Below, piece by piece: positions 47,111 to 56,743 of a DNA stretch of 64,000 nt. The position numbers and the translations under genes are program-made. This DNA is from Polyangiaceae bacterium UTPRO1. Its GTDB lineage: Bacteria > Desulfobacterota > Binatia > UTPRO1. Location of the stretch: assembly GCA_002050235.1 (NCBI GenBank), contig MWST01000026.1, forward strand, positions 62,001 through 126,000. The letters run 5' to 3'. A model generated the notes under the pieces. The model did not search any database. It was not told the DNA's origin and was given only the letters and a program-made list of their open reading frames with translations. The first letter of the stretch is position 1; each line of letters begins with the position of its first letter.

Positions 47111-49036
47111 TCACAAGAGGTCGCTCGCAGGGGCCAGGCTCAGGACCAATTCTTTCCCGGGAGCCGCCGCGGCGCCAGGGGCCGGCGTCTGACTCTGCAC
47201 GTAACCCTCGCCCGTAACCTGGATTATCCAACCGAGGTCACGGGCGCGCTCGACTGCCAGGCGCTTGCTGAGCCCCAGGAACGACGGCACCCCGAGCGGC
47301 ACGGCCGGCAGCGCCGGCTCCTCTTTCTCGAACGCCGCCTGCTGCAGGAGCGCCGGCGGCGCCGCCGGAACGAGACCCTGGCGCTCGAGCGCGGCGGCGC
47401 CGATCGCCCGGAAGATGGGCGCTGCGACCATCCCGCCGTACTTCGAGGTCTGCGGCTCGTCGACCATCACCATGATGACGAACTTCGGGGCCTCGGCGGG
47501 CAAGAAGCCCACGAACGAGGCGACGCGGGCGTCGGCCGAGTAGCGGCCGGTGCCGGGCTCGACCTTCTGCGAGGTGCCGGTCTTGCCCGCGACCCGCACG
47601 CCGGCGATCTGCGCCCTGGTGCCGGTGCCGCCCTCCTCGACCACCTGCTCCAGCATCGCCGTCACGGCCTTGGCGGTCTCGGGCTTCATCACCCGGCGCA
47701 CGACCTGAGGGCGGTGCTCCCAGAGCTCCTCGCCGGAGGCGCCGACGGCGCGCAGGCCGACGTAGGGCTGGACCAGCTGACCGCCGTTGGCGATCGCCGC
47801 GAAAGCACGCGCCATCTGCAGCGGCGTCACGGCGACACCCTGGCCGAAGCTCGTCGTCATGAGGTTGATGCGCGACCAATCGCCGCGCTGGCGCAACATG
47901 CCGCCCACCTCCGCCGGCAGATCGACGCCGGTCGGCTTGCCGAATCCCAGATCGACGAGAAAAGGGTGGAAGCGGTCGCGGCCGAGCCGCTCGCCGATCT
48001 TCGCTGCCGCGATGTTGCTCGAGACCGCTATCGCCTCCGCCACGGAGAGCCAGCCGTGACGATGGTGATCGTGGATCACCCATTTGCCGACGGCCAGGGC
48101 GCCGTTCTCGCAGAAGATCATGTCTTCCGGGCGGACGACACCGTGCTCGAGGGCGGCGGCGGCGAGGAGCGCCTTGAAGGTCGAGCCGGGTTCGTAGAAA
48201 TCGTTGATGGCTCGGTTCCGTCGATTGGCCGGCGGGATCGCGCCGCGATGGTTCGGGTCGAAGGTGGGGGCGTTGGCGAGGGCCAGGATCTCGCCGGTCC
48301 AAGGATCGAGGACGATCGCCGTGCCGGCCGCCGCCCGCGCCTCGCTGACGCCCGCGTCGAGCGCGCTCTCGACGATCGCCTGCAAGCCCACGTCGAGCGT
48401 GAGCTGCACGGTCGCGCCGTCGAGAGCGCGAGGATCGTCCATGACCTCGGTCAGGATCTCGCGCCCGAGCGCGTCGCGCTCGATCTCGAGGACGCGGGTG
48501 CGGGCGCGCAAGTCCTGCTCGTATACGAGCTCGATGCCCTCGATGCCGCTGAGATCGACGCCGGCGACGCCGAGCACCTGCGCCGCCGCCCGGCCGTGCG
48601 GGTAAAAGCGGCGCGCCTCGGTCACCTCCCCGAGGCCGGCGATGCCGAGACTCTGCACCGCAGACTGCTCGCGCGGCGACACCGCACGCTTCAGCCACAC
48701 GAAGTTGGCGTTGCTCGCGAGCTTCGCGGCGAGAGCCCGGGGCGGCAGTCCGAGAGCCTCGCCGAGCACGCCCTGGACGCGGGCGCGGTCGGCGGCGCTA
48801 ACGCGCCGCGGCCGCACGTAGAGCGACGGCCGCTCTATGCTCGATGCGAGCGTCTCGCCGTGGCGGTCGAGGATCGCGCCGCGATGCGCGGCGATGTGGA
48901 TGCGCTCGTGGTGCTGACGACGCGCGAGCTCGGCGAGGTCGGGGCTCTGGGTGAGCGTGAATTGCACGATCCGCAGCGCTACCATTGCCAGCAGCACCGT
49001 GATGCCGCCGCCGACCGCAAGGATCCGGGCGTTCAC
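47111..49036 (-). CDS. ftsI: Septal peptidoglycan transpeptidase FtsI (PBP3) with a PASTA domain
   Basis: 641 residues from a GTG at 49036 overlapping the ftsL stop (GTGA). An N-terminal membrane anchor (about 5-27), a dimerisation domain, then a class B PBP transpeptidase: Ser285-Thr-Phe-Lys288 (SxxK), Ser339-Ser-Asn341 (SxN) and Lys485-Thr-Gly (KTG). Residues about 582-635 form one PASTA domain (VPSFLGLSKRLAVERARDLG and after), absent from E. coli FtsI but common in other phyla's PBP2x/Spo-type proteins. Crosslinks septal peptidoglycan with FtsW. Confidence 0.96.
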   Translation of the reverse strand: MNARILAVGGGITVLLAMVALRIVQFTLTQSPDLAELARRQHHERIHIAAHRGAILDRHGETLASSIERPSLYVRPRRVSAADRARVQGVLGEALGLPPRALAAKLASNANFVWLKRAVSPREQSAVQSLGIAGLGEVTEARRFYPHGRAAAQVLGVAGVDLSGIEGIELVYEQDLRARTRVLEIERDALGREILTEVMDDPRALDGATVQLTLDVGLQAIVESALDAGVSEARAAAGTAIVLDPWTGEILALANAPTFDPNHRGAIPPANRRNRAINDFYEPGSTFKALLAAAALEHGVVRPEDMIFCENGALAVGKWVIHDHHRHGWLSVAEAIAVSSNIAAAKIGERLGRDRFHPFLVDLGFGKPTGVDLPAEVGGMLRQRGDWSRINLMTTSFGQGVAVTPLQMARAFAAIANGGQLVQPYVGLRAVGASGEELWEHRPQVVRRVMKPETAKAVTAMLEQVVEEGGTGTRAQIAGVRVAGKTGTSQKVEPGTGRYSADARVASFVGFLPAEAPKFVIMVMVDEPQTSKYGGMVAAPIFRAIGAAALERQGLVPAAPPALLQQAAFEKEEPALPAVPLGVPSFLGLSKRLAVERARDLGWIIQVTGEGYVQSQTPAPGAAAAPGKELVLSLAPASDLL

Positions 49037-49389
49037 GGCACGCTCACGATCTGGCCCGGCGCCGGCGGCCTCATGCCGAGGCGTTCGCGAGCGAGGGCCT
49101 CGAGGCGGGGCCGCGACGTCAACGTGGTGATCTCGATCTTGAGCGCCCGCTGCTCCTCCTCGAGCTTGTGAACGAGATGGCGCGCGGCGGAGAGCTGGTA
49201 GCCAGTGCGCACCGTCTGCAGGCGTACCCAGACGAGCAAGAGCGCCACCCCGACGACGATCGTGACCCCGAACACGGTCGCGAGCACGGCGCGGCGGTCG
49301 GCGCCGCGCGCCCGCGCGGCCCTGATCGACGCCCCCGCCCCGCGGCTGGTCGCGTGCAACGGTCGTTCCCAAACCGTAGCGACGTTCAT
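49033..49389 (-). CDS. ftsL: Cell division protein FtsL
   Basis: 118 residues; AGGAG before the ATG. A short basic cytoplasmic tail, one membrane helix (AVLATVFGVTIVVGVALLLV, about 35-54), then a periplasmic coiled coil (about 58-95; LVHKLEEEQRALKIEITTLT) and the LARERLGMRPPAPGQIV end typical of FtsL. Divisome partner of FtsB/FtsQ. Identification rests on topology plus position between rsmH and ftsI. Confidence 0.92.
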   Translation of the reverse strand: MNVATVWERPLHATSRGAGASIRAARARGADRRAVLATVFGVTIVVGVALLLVWVRLQTVRTGYQLSAARHLVHKLEEEQRALKIEITTLTSRPRLEALARERLGMRPPAPGQIVSVP

Positions 49390-49414
49390 CGTGCGGCTCC
49401 TCGTTCGATCCCGC

Positions 49415-50401
49415 TCACGCCATCAGCTCCACGGCGCGCAACCGCGCCGAGCGGGCGCGCCGATTCGCGGCGATCTCCTCGGGGCTGGGGATGACCGCCT
49501 TCTTGGTGAGGACTTTCACCCGCGCGCGCGCCCCGCACGCGCAGCGCGGCAGCGCCGGCGGACACGTACAGTGCGACAGCCACGACCGCATCGCCTGCTT
49601 CACCATCCGGTCCTCGAGCGAATGGTAGGCGATGATGACCAGGCGGCCGGCCGGCAAGAGCCAGTCGAGTACGCGGTCGAGGAACATCTCGAGGTGCTCG
49701 AGCTCGCGGTTCACGGCGATCCGCAGCGCCTGGAACACGCGCGTCGCCGGATGCGCGCCGCCGTGACGACGGACGATGCGGGCGACCAGATCGGCGAGCG
49801 CTCCCGTCGTCGTGAGCGGCGCCTCCGTCCGGTCGCGGACGATGGCCCGCGCGATCCGGCGCGACGCCTTCTCTTCGCCGTAGCGCCAGAAGATATCGGC
49901 GAGCTCGCGCTCGCCGAGCGTCGCGACGAGGTCCGCCGCCGACGGCCCGACGCACGGTTGCATGCGCATGTCGAGCGGTCCGGAGACGCGGAAGCCGAAG
50001 CCGCGGACGGGATCATCGAGCTGGCGCGAGGAGACGCCGAGATCGAGGAGGATGCCGTCGGCCCCGCTCCGCGACGCCGCAGCGAGCGCCTGGTCGAGCT
50101 CGCTGAAGTTGCCGTGGAAGGTCCGAAAGCGGTGCCCGAATCCGGCCAGGCGCTGCGCCGTCAACTCGAGGGTAACGGCGTCGCGGTCGACGCCGAGGAC
50201 GGCCACCGAACCTTCGCTCTCGAGCATTCGCCGGGCGTGGCCGCCGTCACCCAGGGTACCGTCGATATAGAACCCGCCCGGTTTCAGGTGGAGGAAGCGC
50301 ACCGCTTCCTCCACCATCACCGGCACATGTCGTCGACCTGTCCCGGCCTCCGCATCCACCCCGCCACCGCCCGGAGAAGGCCGAAGTTGGTGCTCCGACA
50401 T
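49415..50401 (-). CDS. rsmH: 16S rRNA (cytosine1402-N4)-methyltransferase
   Basis: 328 residues; AAGGTGAAAG before the ATG. SAM-dependent methylation of C1402 in the ribosomal P site. HVPVMVEEAVRFL, SAM-binding DGTLGDGGHARRML, LLDLGVSSRQLDDPVRGF and the YHSLEDRMVKQ motif match the family. Classical second gene of the dcw cluster. Confidence 0.98.
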   Translation of the reverse strand: MSEHQLRPSPGGGGVDAEAGTGRRHVPVMVEEAVRFLHLKPGGFYIDGTLGDGGHARRMLESEGSVAVLGVDRDAVTLELTAQRLAGFGHRFRTFHGNFSELDQALAAASRSGADGILLDLGVSSRQLDDPVRGFGFRVSGPLDMRMQPCVGPSAADLVATLGERELADIFWRYGEEKASRRIARAIVRDRTEAPLTTTGALADLVARIVRRHGGAHPATRVFQALRIAVNRELEHLEMFLDRVLDWLLPAGRLVIIAYHSLEDRMVKQAMRSWLSHCTCPPALPRCACGARARVKVLTKKAVIPSPEEIAANRRARSARLRAVELMA

Positions 50402-50512
50402 GAGCTTTCACCTTGCCGAAAATCCGGGCGCGCCCGGCGACCCCCCGGTCCGCTGCTCCGGACGCGCCCGTTGTCCACCACCCCACCGCTCCACCACGTC
50501 GTTCGAGCGAGC

Positions 50513-50962
50513 TCAGAGATTCAGATCTTCGAAGAGGCCCTGGTCGTCGGCCGCCTCGGCATCCAGCTCGCCCATCACCTTGCGATACGTCTCCTCATCC
50601 ATCAGCCGAAACATGTGCGACTGTCCCATCACCACCACGTCCCGCCTCAAGCCCGCGTGCTCCCGGAGCGCCGGGGGCAGCAGGATGCGCCCGGCCGCGT
50701 CGATCTCGGTACGATGCGAACGCCCGATGTACGCCATCTGGAACTTGAGCGACTTGGCGTTGAACTTCGGACGCGCGTCGAATTTCTCGAGCAGCTTCTG
50801 CCACTCGCCGTACGGATAGACGTCCACACAACGCTCGCCGATGACCGTGAACGGAGCCAAGACCAGACGATGATCGTCGAGGAGTTGATCACGGAAGCCG
50901 GCCGGGACGCTGACGCGGCCTTTGCTGTCGATCGTGTGAGTGAAGTTCCCGCAAAGATCCAC
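50513..50962 (-). CDS. mraZ: Transcriptional regulator MraZ
   Basis: 149 residues from a GTG at 50962 with GGTGGAG upstream. Two tandem SpoVT/AbrB-like DNA-binding halves: GNFTHTIDSKGRVSVPAGFR near residue 5 and RTEIDAAGRILLPPALREHA near 84. MraZ binds GTGGG repeats and represses its own operon. Five such repeats lie immediately upstream. First gene of the dcw cluster. Confidence 0.97.
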   Translation of the reverse strand: MDLCGNFTHTIDSKGRVSVPAGFRDQLLDDHRLVLAPFTVIGERCVDVYPYGEWQKLLEKFDARPKFNAKSLKFQMAYIGRSHRTEIDAAGRILLPPALREHAGLRRDVVVMGQSHMFRLMDEETYRKVMGELDAEAADDQGLFEDLNL

Positions 50963-50972
50963 ATCAGCTCCA

Positions 50973-51023
50973 CCAACCTCACGTCATCCCACTCAATCCC
51001 ACTCCACCACCACTCTCTCCCAC
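50973..51023 (-). promoter_or_regulatory. MraZ operator: five 10-base phased GTGGG-like repeats
   Basis: On the minus strand, from distal to proximal: GTGGGAGAGA (51014-51023), GTGGTGGTGG (51004-51013), one extra A, GTGGGATTGA (50993-51002), GTGGGATGAC (50983-50992) and GTGAGGTTGG (50973-50982). Near-perfect 10-base phasing matches the repeat arrays bound by the ring-shaped MraZ oligomer. They start a few bases after the predicted transcription start, ideal for autorepression. Confidence 0.85.
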
Positions 51024-51035
51024 CCGGCGCACGAG

Positions 51036-51064
51036 TCTTTAGGGAACTCGACAGCGGCTGTCAA
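51036..51064 (-). promoter_or_regulatory. dcw (mraZ) promoter
   Basis: Minus strand: perfect TTGACA at 51059-51064, 17-base spacer, TAAAGA at 51036-51041. Start near 51029, directly followed by the MraZ repeat array and a leader of about 65 bases before the mraZ GTG. Confidence 0.7.
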
Positions 51065-51114
51065 GGAAAATCGTCGCGACTTGAATTTTCTTTCGAGGGG
51101 TGTCTTCGAGACGG

Positions 51115-51481
51115 CCGGACCGGGCCTATAAGCCGGATTCTGTGCGCCTCCCCGAGGGGAGACCGACGGTCATTCCTCTAGGCCGGCCATTGCTGGCCGG
51201 CTCGAGCGACCTTACCCGAGGGCCTGCGGCGGGCAGCCGAACCCTCTTATTCGATCTTGCTCCGGGTGGGGTTTGCCGAGCCCCCCGGGTCACCCCGGAG
51301 GCTGGTGAGCTCTTACCTCACCGGTTCGCCCTTGCCGGCGGATCGCTCCACCGGCGGTCTCATTTCTGTGGCACTTTCCCCGCCTCACGACGAGCCGCCG
51401 TTAGCGGCCACCCTGCCCTACGGAGTCCGGACTTTCCTCCCGGCGGAAGATTCCGCCCGGCGACCGTCCGGCCCGGTCCGA
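51115..51481 (-). ncRNA. rnpB: RNase P RNA component, bacterial class A
   Basis: About 365 nt. The universal 5' core GGAGGAAAGTCC (complement of 51429-51440) and the 3' core ACAGAATCCGGCTTAT (complement of 51128-51143) are present. The terminal helix P1 is a perfect 10-bp pairing of GGACCGGGCC (51470-51479) with GGCCCGGTCC (51117-51126), which fixes the ends within a few bases. The catalytic RNA matures tRNA 5' ends. No long U-run follows; the dcw promoter begins about 50 bases beyond. Confidence 0.95.
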
Positions 51482-51567
51482 CGTTCTCGAAGCGTCGAGA
51501 GTGCCCCGCCCGGCCACGGATCGCAAGCGCGATGCCTGCGGCAGCAGGGAACGATCTCGAACCGACG

Positions 51568-52296
51568 TCAGGCGTTGGAAGTGGCCGCCTCCGGCGGCCG
51601 GGCATAGAGGATGCGGTGGCAGCTCGGGCACGTTATCACCCGAGTGTTGCGATGGATCTCGTTCGCCAGCTGCGGCGCGATCCGCATGTGACAGCCGTCG
51701 CACGTCCCACCGCGCACCTCGACGACCGCTTGCCCGCGCTTGCGCGCGAAGATCGTCTCGTACTGACGGCGGAGGCCGGCATCGAGCCCCGCCGCGAGCA
51801 TCTCGCGTCGGCTGCGCGCCTCGTCGAGGCCCGACGAGAGCTCGCCGATCTCGAGCTCGACGCGCTCGCCCTCGCTGGCACGGCGCCCGGCCAAGGCCTC
51901 GTGAGCCGCCGCTAGCTCGGCCTCGCGCGCCTTCGCGCCGTCGAGCTGATCGAAGACCGCCATCAGCTCCTCTTCCATCTGCGCCGTGCCCTCTTTCGCG
52001 ACCTCGATCTCCCGGCGTACGGCCGAGGCTTCCTTCTCGTTGCGGATCCGGTTCAGGCGCATCCGCCGGTCCTTCATCTTCGCTTCTTCGTCGGCGAGCG
52101 TTCCTTCGATGTCGCGGCGGCGCGACTCCAGCTCGGCACGCTCGGTCCGGGCCGCGTCGAGTGCCTGGCGTTGCGCCGCAAGCTCGGCATCGAGCTCGGC
52201 CATCTCACGCCGGAGCGTATCGATGGCGTCGGTCCGCTCGCGAAGCTGAAGATCGATGGTTTGCAGATTGACCAGCAGCTCGATCTGATTTCCCAA
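51568..52296 (-). CDS. Coiled-coil protein with C4-type zinc ribbon
   Basis: 242 residues from a TTG at 52296, chosen because GAGGAG lies at correct spacing and longer starts would run into the upstream tRNA. Residues 10-190 are a long charged coiled coil; residues about 200-235 form a zinc ribbon (CDGC...CPSC). This matches the DUF164/zf-RING_7 family found widely in bacteria near rnpB or dinucleotide/NIF3-type genes; proposed roles involve nucleic-acid or division-linked regulation and are not settled. Confidence 0.88.
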   Translation of the reverse strand: MGNQIELLVNLQTIDLQLRERTDAIDTLRREMAELDAELAAQRQALDAARTERAELESRRRDIEGTLADEEAKMKDRRMRLNRIRNEKEASAVRREIEVAKEGTAQMEEELMAVFDQLDGAKAREAELAAAHEALAGRRASEGERVELEIGELSSGLDEARSRREMLAAGLDAGLRRQYETIFARKRGQAVVEVRGGTCDGCHMRIAPQLANEIHRNTRVITCPSCHRILYARPPEAATSNA

Positions 52297-52322
52297 TCGT
52301 TCTCCTCGCGCGCGGTGAAAAA

Positions 52323-52396
52323 TGGGCCCACCAGGACTCGAACCTGGGACCAACCGGTTATGAGCCGGTCGCTCTAACCAGCTGAGCTATAGGCCC
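52323..52396 (-). tRNA. tRNA with CAT anticodon, probably tRNA-Ile2 (lysidine) rather than Met
   Basis: Cloverleaf with acceptor GGGCCTA/TGGGCCC, anticodon stem ACCGG/CCGGT and loop CTCATAA (CAT), discriminator A. The variable region TTGGTC and T arm resemble E. coli tRNA-Ile2 more than elongator Met. It lacks the initiator-type features (three G:C pairs in the anticodon stem). CCA is not encoded. Confidence 0.95.
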
Positions 52397-52489
52397 GCCG
52401 ACGGTGTCCGGCGACTCCGACTTTTCCGGCACGCAACTGATCCCGAATAGCGCAGGTCGGCGACTCCGTCAAAACGTGCGGCCGCCGCC

Positions 52490-54229
52490 TCACTCGTCGG
52501 AAAAATCCCGCAAGCGCTTGCGCCGTCCGGGGTGCCGGAGCTTGCGGATCGCCTTTGCCTCGATCTGGCGGATCCGCTCGCGCGTGACTGCGAGACTCTG
52601 CCCGATCTCCTCGAGCGTGTGCTCGGCGCGCTCGCCGATCCCGAAGCGCATGCGCAGCACCCGCTCCTCGCGGGGCGAGAGCGCCGCCAGCATCTGCTCC
52701 GTGTGCCGGCGGAGATGCATCGCCTCGACAGCTTCGCTCGGCGACACGGCGCGAGGGTCGGCAACCAGGTCGGCGAGCCGGCCGTCGCCGTCTTCACCGA
52801 TCGGCGTTTCCAGCGAAATCGGCTCCTGGACGATACGCACCACCCGCTGCACGCGCTCCAGCGGCAGCCCTAGATGGGTCGCGATCTCGTCCTCGGTAGG
52901 TTCGCGCCCCGCCTCTTGCAGGAGTCGGCGCCGCGCCCGTACGACCCGGTTCATGGCCTCGACCATGTGCACCGGAACCCGGATGGTGCGAGCCTGATCG
53001 GCGATCGCGCGGTTTATCGCCTGACGAATCCACCACGTCGCGTACGTCGAGAAGCGATAGCCGCGCCGGTAGTCGAACTTCTCGACCGCCCGGATGAGAC
53101 CGATGTTGCCCTCTTGGACAAGGTCGAGGAGCGGGAGGCCGCGCTGCATGTAGCGCTTGGCGAGGCTCACGACGAGACGGAGATTGGCTTCGACGAGCTG
53201 TGTCTTGGCGAGTTCGGCGCGCCGCTCGCCGTCGCGGATGACGGCGACGGTGCGGGTGAGCTCCGGGGCGCGGAGCTGTACGCCGCGTTCGATCCCGCGG
53301 AGCTCGAGCAGCGTCGCGCGCACCTCGCTCCCGAGCGCGATCGCCTCGGCGACGGCGACGCGACGGCGAGCGAAGAAGCGCTCCGCCTCGCGCGCCGACG
53401 GCGCGCGTTCACGGCGCGCCCGCGCCGGATCGACCGCGGCGGCGAGTCTCACGAGCTCGCGGGCCGTCACTCCGAAGCGCTCTTCCCAGCAGCGGAGCGC
53501 GTTCTGGCAGCGCGTCGCCGCCGCGGCCGCCGAGCGGATCGACCCGACGATGGCGGCGAAATGACGCCGCCTGAGCCCGAGCGACTGTATCGCGGCGACG
53601 CGGTCGCTGCGGACACCTCGTCCGCGCACCGGCTCGACCGCGAGGCGCCGGATGCGTGCCACCCCTTTCGCGAAGCGCGCCGCGCGCTCGGTGGCGGCGG
53701 CGTCGTCCTCCGGGTCTTCGTCACCGTCGTCGACTACGTCCGCGAGCGCGAGCTCCCCTGCTCCGAGGCGGTCAGCAAGATCGAGCACATAGGCCAGCGC
53801 GAGCGGCGATGAGTAGGCCTCGTTGCGGACCTGCTCGCTGGCCTCCTCGATGCGACGGGCAAGCTCGACTTCACCCTCTCGCCCGAGCAGAGGAATGCGG
53901 CCCATCTCGTCGAAATAGCGTCGTACCGGATCCGTCGACGGCGTCGCGGAAGCGGCGCCGTCGCTCCGCTCGGGCTCCGCTTCTCCCTCGTCGGCGACGG
54001 CGAGCGGCTCATCGTCGAGATCCTCGTCGCCGGCCTCAGAATGCGGCGCCGCCGCCTCATCGACGACCCGGATGTCGAGGGCGCTGAGCAGCGCCATCAC
54101 GTCGTCGATCTCCTCCGGCGTGATCGTGTCGGCAGGGAGCAGGCGGTTCGCCTCATCGAGGGTGACGAAGCCTCTGACCTTGCCGAGTTGGATGATGTGC
54201 TGGACTTCCTTGATCGTTCGCACTTCCAC
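52490..54229 (-). CDS. rpoD: RNA polymerase primary sigma factor RpoD
   Basis: 579 residues from the GTG at 54229; the frame is open to a GTG at 54259 that would overlap dnaG. Region 1.1 ([20 protein letters not shown]), an acidic linker, region 1.2 ([20 protein letters not shown]), a non-conserved insert, then region 2 ([40 protein letters not shown]), region 3 and region 4 ([20 protein letters not shown]). Recognises -35/-10 promoters. Follows dnaG directly as in the classic rpsU-dnaG-rpoD operon. Confidence 0.98.
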   Translation of the reverse strand: MEVRTIKEVQHIIQLGKVRGFVTLDEANRLLPADTITPEEIDDVMALLSALDIRVVDEAAAPHSEAGDEDLDDEPLAVADEGEAEPERSDGAASATPSTDPVRRYFDEMGRIPLLGREGEVELARRIEEASEQVRNEAYSSPLALAYVLDLADRLGAGELALADVVDDGDEDPEDDAAATERAARFAKGVARIRRLAVEPVRGRGVRSDRVAAIQSLGLRRRHFAAIVGSIRSAAAAATRCQNALRCWEERFGVTARELVRLAAAVDPARARRERAPSAREAERFFARRRVAVAEAIALGSEVRATLLELRGIERGVQLRAPELTRTVAVIRDGERRAELAKTQLVEANLRLVVSLAKRYMQRGLPLLDLVQEGNIGLIRAVEKFDYRRGYRFSTYATWWIRQAINRAIADQARTIRVPVHMVEAMNRVVRARRRLLQEAGREPTEDEIATHLGLPLERVQRVVRIVQEPISLETPIGEDGDGRLADLVADPRAVSPSEAVEAMHLRRHTEQMLAALSPREERVLRMRFGIGERAEHTLEEIGQSLAVTRERIRQIEAKAIRKLRHPGRRKRLRDFSDE

Positions 54230-54236
54230 TGCGGAC

Positions 54237-56072
54237 CTACGCTCGTTCGCTCGTTTCACTCTGGCGGAGCGCGAGCAATTGACGCTGGCCTTCCGCCACC
54301 GCTTCGAAATCGCCTATTGCCTCGGCTTCGCGAATTCGTCGCAGCACGCGCAAGCGCTCTCGCCCGCGCGCACGATGACGAAGCTTCGCCAAGCAGTCAA
54401 CGACAATCTGCCGGCGCACCGATTCTTCGTCGTGCATCGCCAGCATACGGCCGCTGACGCGCGCCGCCGCAGCAGCATCGAGACGGCCGAGCACGGTCGC
54501 GGAGTCGAGCGGCGCGCCCGCGCGCACCGCCGCGATCAAGTCGATCGCCAGCGTGCGCCACGGCCCTTCGTCGAAATCGTCGAGCGCTCCCTCGCCATCG
54601 ACGATCGCCGCCGTCTCGGCGTCGTACAGCATCAGCGTCACCAGGAGCTCCTCCGCATCCGCGGCGAGCCCGGGCGCACGCTCGGGCGCCGCAGAGCGTC
54701 GCTGCGGCGCCGACGCCGCGGGCGTCGGACGCGCCTTCGCCACCGTCGCCCCGGCAATCGCGCGCAGCTCGTCCTCCGGCATGCGCAGGCGATCGGCGGC
54801 CTGCCGCACCATCATCTCGGCGACGAGCGGGTCCGTGATCTTGCGGAGCCACGTCGCCACCTGCTGGGCGACGGCGCCACGCTCGACCACGGTGCTCTCG
54901 GGGCGCACGGCGCGATGGAGATAGAAATCTAGGAGCAGCGTCGCGTTGGCCAGGAGCGCCGTCACCGCTTCGGCGCCCTCGCGCTGCACGAAGGTATCGG
55001 GATCGTCACCCTCGGGGAGGAAAGCGCCGTAGCCGACCAGCCCCGCCTCGAGAAAGGTCGCAAGGCTCTTCTCGGCCGCACGCACGCCGGCATCGTCGCC
55101 GTCGAAGCAGGCGACGATGTCGCGCGTAAAGCGTCGGAGCACGTGCAGCTGGTCGACGGTGAGCGCCGTCCCGAGCGACGCTACCACGTGGCCGACGCCG
55201 GCCTCGGCGAGCGCGAGCACGTCGAAGTAGCCCTCGACGACGATGGCGCGGCCGGCGCGGCGGATGGCGCTGCGGGCGATTGCAAGGCCGTAGAGATGAT
55301 GTCCTTTTCTATAGAGAGGAGTCTCAGGTGAATTGAGGTATTTCGGCAACTTGGCGTCGGCGCTGGCGGTGCCGGGAACGGCTCGGCTGCCGAACCCCAC
55401 GACCCGGCCGGCGGCGTCGGTGATCGGAAACATGAGCCGACCTCGGAAGCGGTCGAAATGACCGCTGCCGCCGCGGCGCTCGTTGACGAGGCCGAGCTGC
55501 TGCGCCAGCGCCAGCGGGCGTCCGGCGCTTCCGAGCTCCGGATCACTCGACGCGGCGTCGCGGAGCCGGCGGGCGAGCACCTCGCCGCCTGCCGGAGCGT
55601 AGCCGAGCACGTAGCGCTCGGCGGTCTCCCTGCCGATCCGGCGCTCGCCGAGATAGCCCCGCGCCGCTTCCGCTTCGGCCGTGTCCCAGAGGTAGCGCTG
55701 GAAGAAGCGCGCGACCTTCTCGTTCAAGCGATAGCACGCCTCGCGCCGGCGAATCGCCGGGTCGTCACCGCCGTGATCGTCGAGCTCGATACCGTAGCGG
55801 CGTGCCAGACGCTCGACCACCTCCGGGAACGTCGCGTTGTCCAATTTCATCAGGAAGGTGAAGACGTTGCCGCCCGCGCCGCACCCGAAGCAATGGAAGA
55901 TGCCGCGCTCGCCGCTGACGGTGAACGACGGCGTCTTCTCGCTATGGAAGGGACAGAGCCCGACGTGATTGCGGCCGACCCGCTTCAGACCGACCTGGGC
56001 ACCGACGATCTCCACGATATCGGCGCGGTCGCGGATCTCCGTGAGGATCGACTCGGGGACGCGGCCGCGCAC
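54237..56072 (-). CDS. dnaG: DNA primase
   Basis: 611 residues from the GTG at 56072, one base after the cvpA stop. Synthesises RNA primers at the fork. N-terminal CHC2 zinc-binding domain ([20 protein letters not shown] then [15 protein letters not shown]), then the RNA-polymerase core with a TOPRIM segment ([16 protein letters not shown] and [15 protein letters not shown]) and a C-terminal helicase-binding region after a Pro/Ala linker. Confidence 0.97.
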   Translation of the reverse strand: MRGRVPESILTEIRDRADIVEIVGAQVGLKRVGRNHVGLCPFHSEKTPSFTVSGERGIFHCFGCGAGGNVFTFLMKLDNATFPEVVERLARRYGIELDDHGGDDPAIRRREACYRLNEKVARFFQRYLWDTAEAEAARGYLGERRIGRETAERYVLGYAPAGGEVLARRLRDAASSDPELGSAGRPLALAQQLGLVNERRGGSGHFDRFRGRLMFPITDAAGRVVGFGSRAVPGTASADAKLPKYLNSPETPLYRKGHHLYGLAIARSAIRRAGRAIVVEGYFDVLALAEAGVGHVVASLGTALTVDQLHVLRRFTRDIVACFDGDDAGVRAAEKSLATFLEAGLVGYGAFLPEGDDPDTFVQREGAEAVTALLANATLLLDFYLHRAVRPESTVVERGAVAQQVATWLRKITDPLVAEMMVRQAADRLRMPEDELRAIAGATVAKARPTPAASAPQRRSAAPERAPGLAADAEELLVTLMLYDAETAAIVDGEGALDDFDEGPWRTLAIDLIAAVRAGAPLDSATVLGRLDAAAAARVSGRMLAMHDEESVRRQIVVDCLAKLRHRARGRERLRVLRRIREAEAIGDFEAVAEGQRQLLALRQSETSERA

Positions 56073-56073
56073 C

Positions 56074-56592
56074 CTACACCCCCGTGGTCGCCGGCGACGG
56101 CGACGGCAGCGGCTCCGGCAACCGCCGGAGGGCTGCTGCCGGCGGGCCATCGTCGATGAGAGCGAGGATCGGCTGCATCAGCACCGAATCGGCGCAGGCG
56201 CGCTCGAGCGCATCGGCCGGCGTGATCGCGCGCACGGCGATCACGCCGAGCGTGATCAGCGCCGCGCCCTTCGCCGCGCCGAAGAGGACGCCGCCGAGGC
56301 GATCGAGCGGCGAGAGCAGGATCAACCCGAGCAAGCGCCGCACCAGGAGACCGACGAGCTTCGCGGCGAGCGCCACGGCGGCGAAGATGCCGAGGAACGC
56401 GACCGCGGGGCGTACGATCTCGGGGACTTCGGGCGGGAGCATCGCCGTGCCCCCTGGGTAATACGCGCCGGCAGCGGCGACTCCGCCGACCAAGCCGATC
56501 AGCGCGAAGATCTCGCGCGAGAACCCGCGCCAGAACCCGCGCAGCGCAAAGAGCGCCAGAATCACTGCGAGGACCACATCGATCCGATTCAC
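56074..56592 (-). CDS. cvpA: CvpA family membrane protein
   Basis: 172 residues from a GTG with GAGGG upstream. Four hydrophobic helices and the family's N-terminal pattern (IDVVLAVILALFALRGFWRG) plus the central LDRLGGVLFGAAKGAAL block. CvpA proteins are inner-membrane proteins linked in E. coli to colicin V production; the physiological role is unclear. Inserted between rpsU and dnaG. Confidence 0.9.
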   Translation of the reverse strand: MNRIDVVLAVILALFALRGFWRGFSREIFALIGLVGGVAAAGAYYPGGTAMLPPEVPEIVRPAVAFLGIFAAVALAAKLVGLLVRRLLGLILLSPLDRLGGVLFGAAKGAALITLGVIAVRAITPADALERACADSVLMQPILALIDDGPPAAALRRLPEPLPSPSPATTGV

Positions 56593-56664
56593 CGGAACCC
56601 TCGCCTACTCCGTCACCCGCCTCCTTCTCCGCCCCGCCCCACGTTCGTCGACCAACCCGCGACC

Positions 56665-56683
56665 ACGGCGCCGGCGGCGCCGT
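56665..56683 (-). terminator. GC hairpin in the rpsU-cvpA gap (possible attenuator)
   Basis: Perfect 8-bp stem (ACGGCGCC and complement) with a 3-base loop, 60 bases after the rpsU stop, without a T-run. In E. coli a partial terminator separates rpsU from dnaG; this hairpin could play that part, or be chance in GC-rich DNA. Confidence 0.3.
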
Positions 56684-56743
56684 ACCCTTCGACGGCGGGC
56701 CTGCGTCATGCGCGTCGACCCGCCGTCGCTCCGTCTCGACCCA

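Noticed and set aside
46649-49171. 840-residue plus-strand frame opposite murE and ftsI
   Set aside because: Antisense shadow with biased Arg/Asp/Ala composition and no domain.
56593-56743. GC-rich palindromes in the rpsU-cvpA gap considered as a regulatory RNA
   Set aside because: Only one short 8-bp stem, no conserved riboswitch core; kept as a low-confidence hairpin only.
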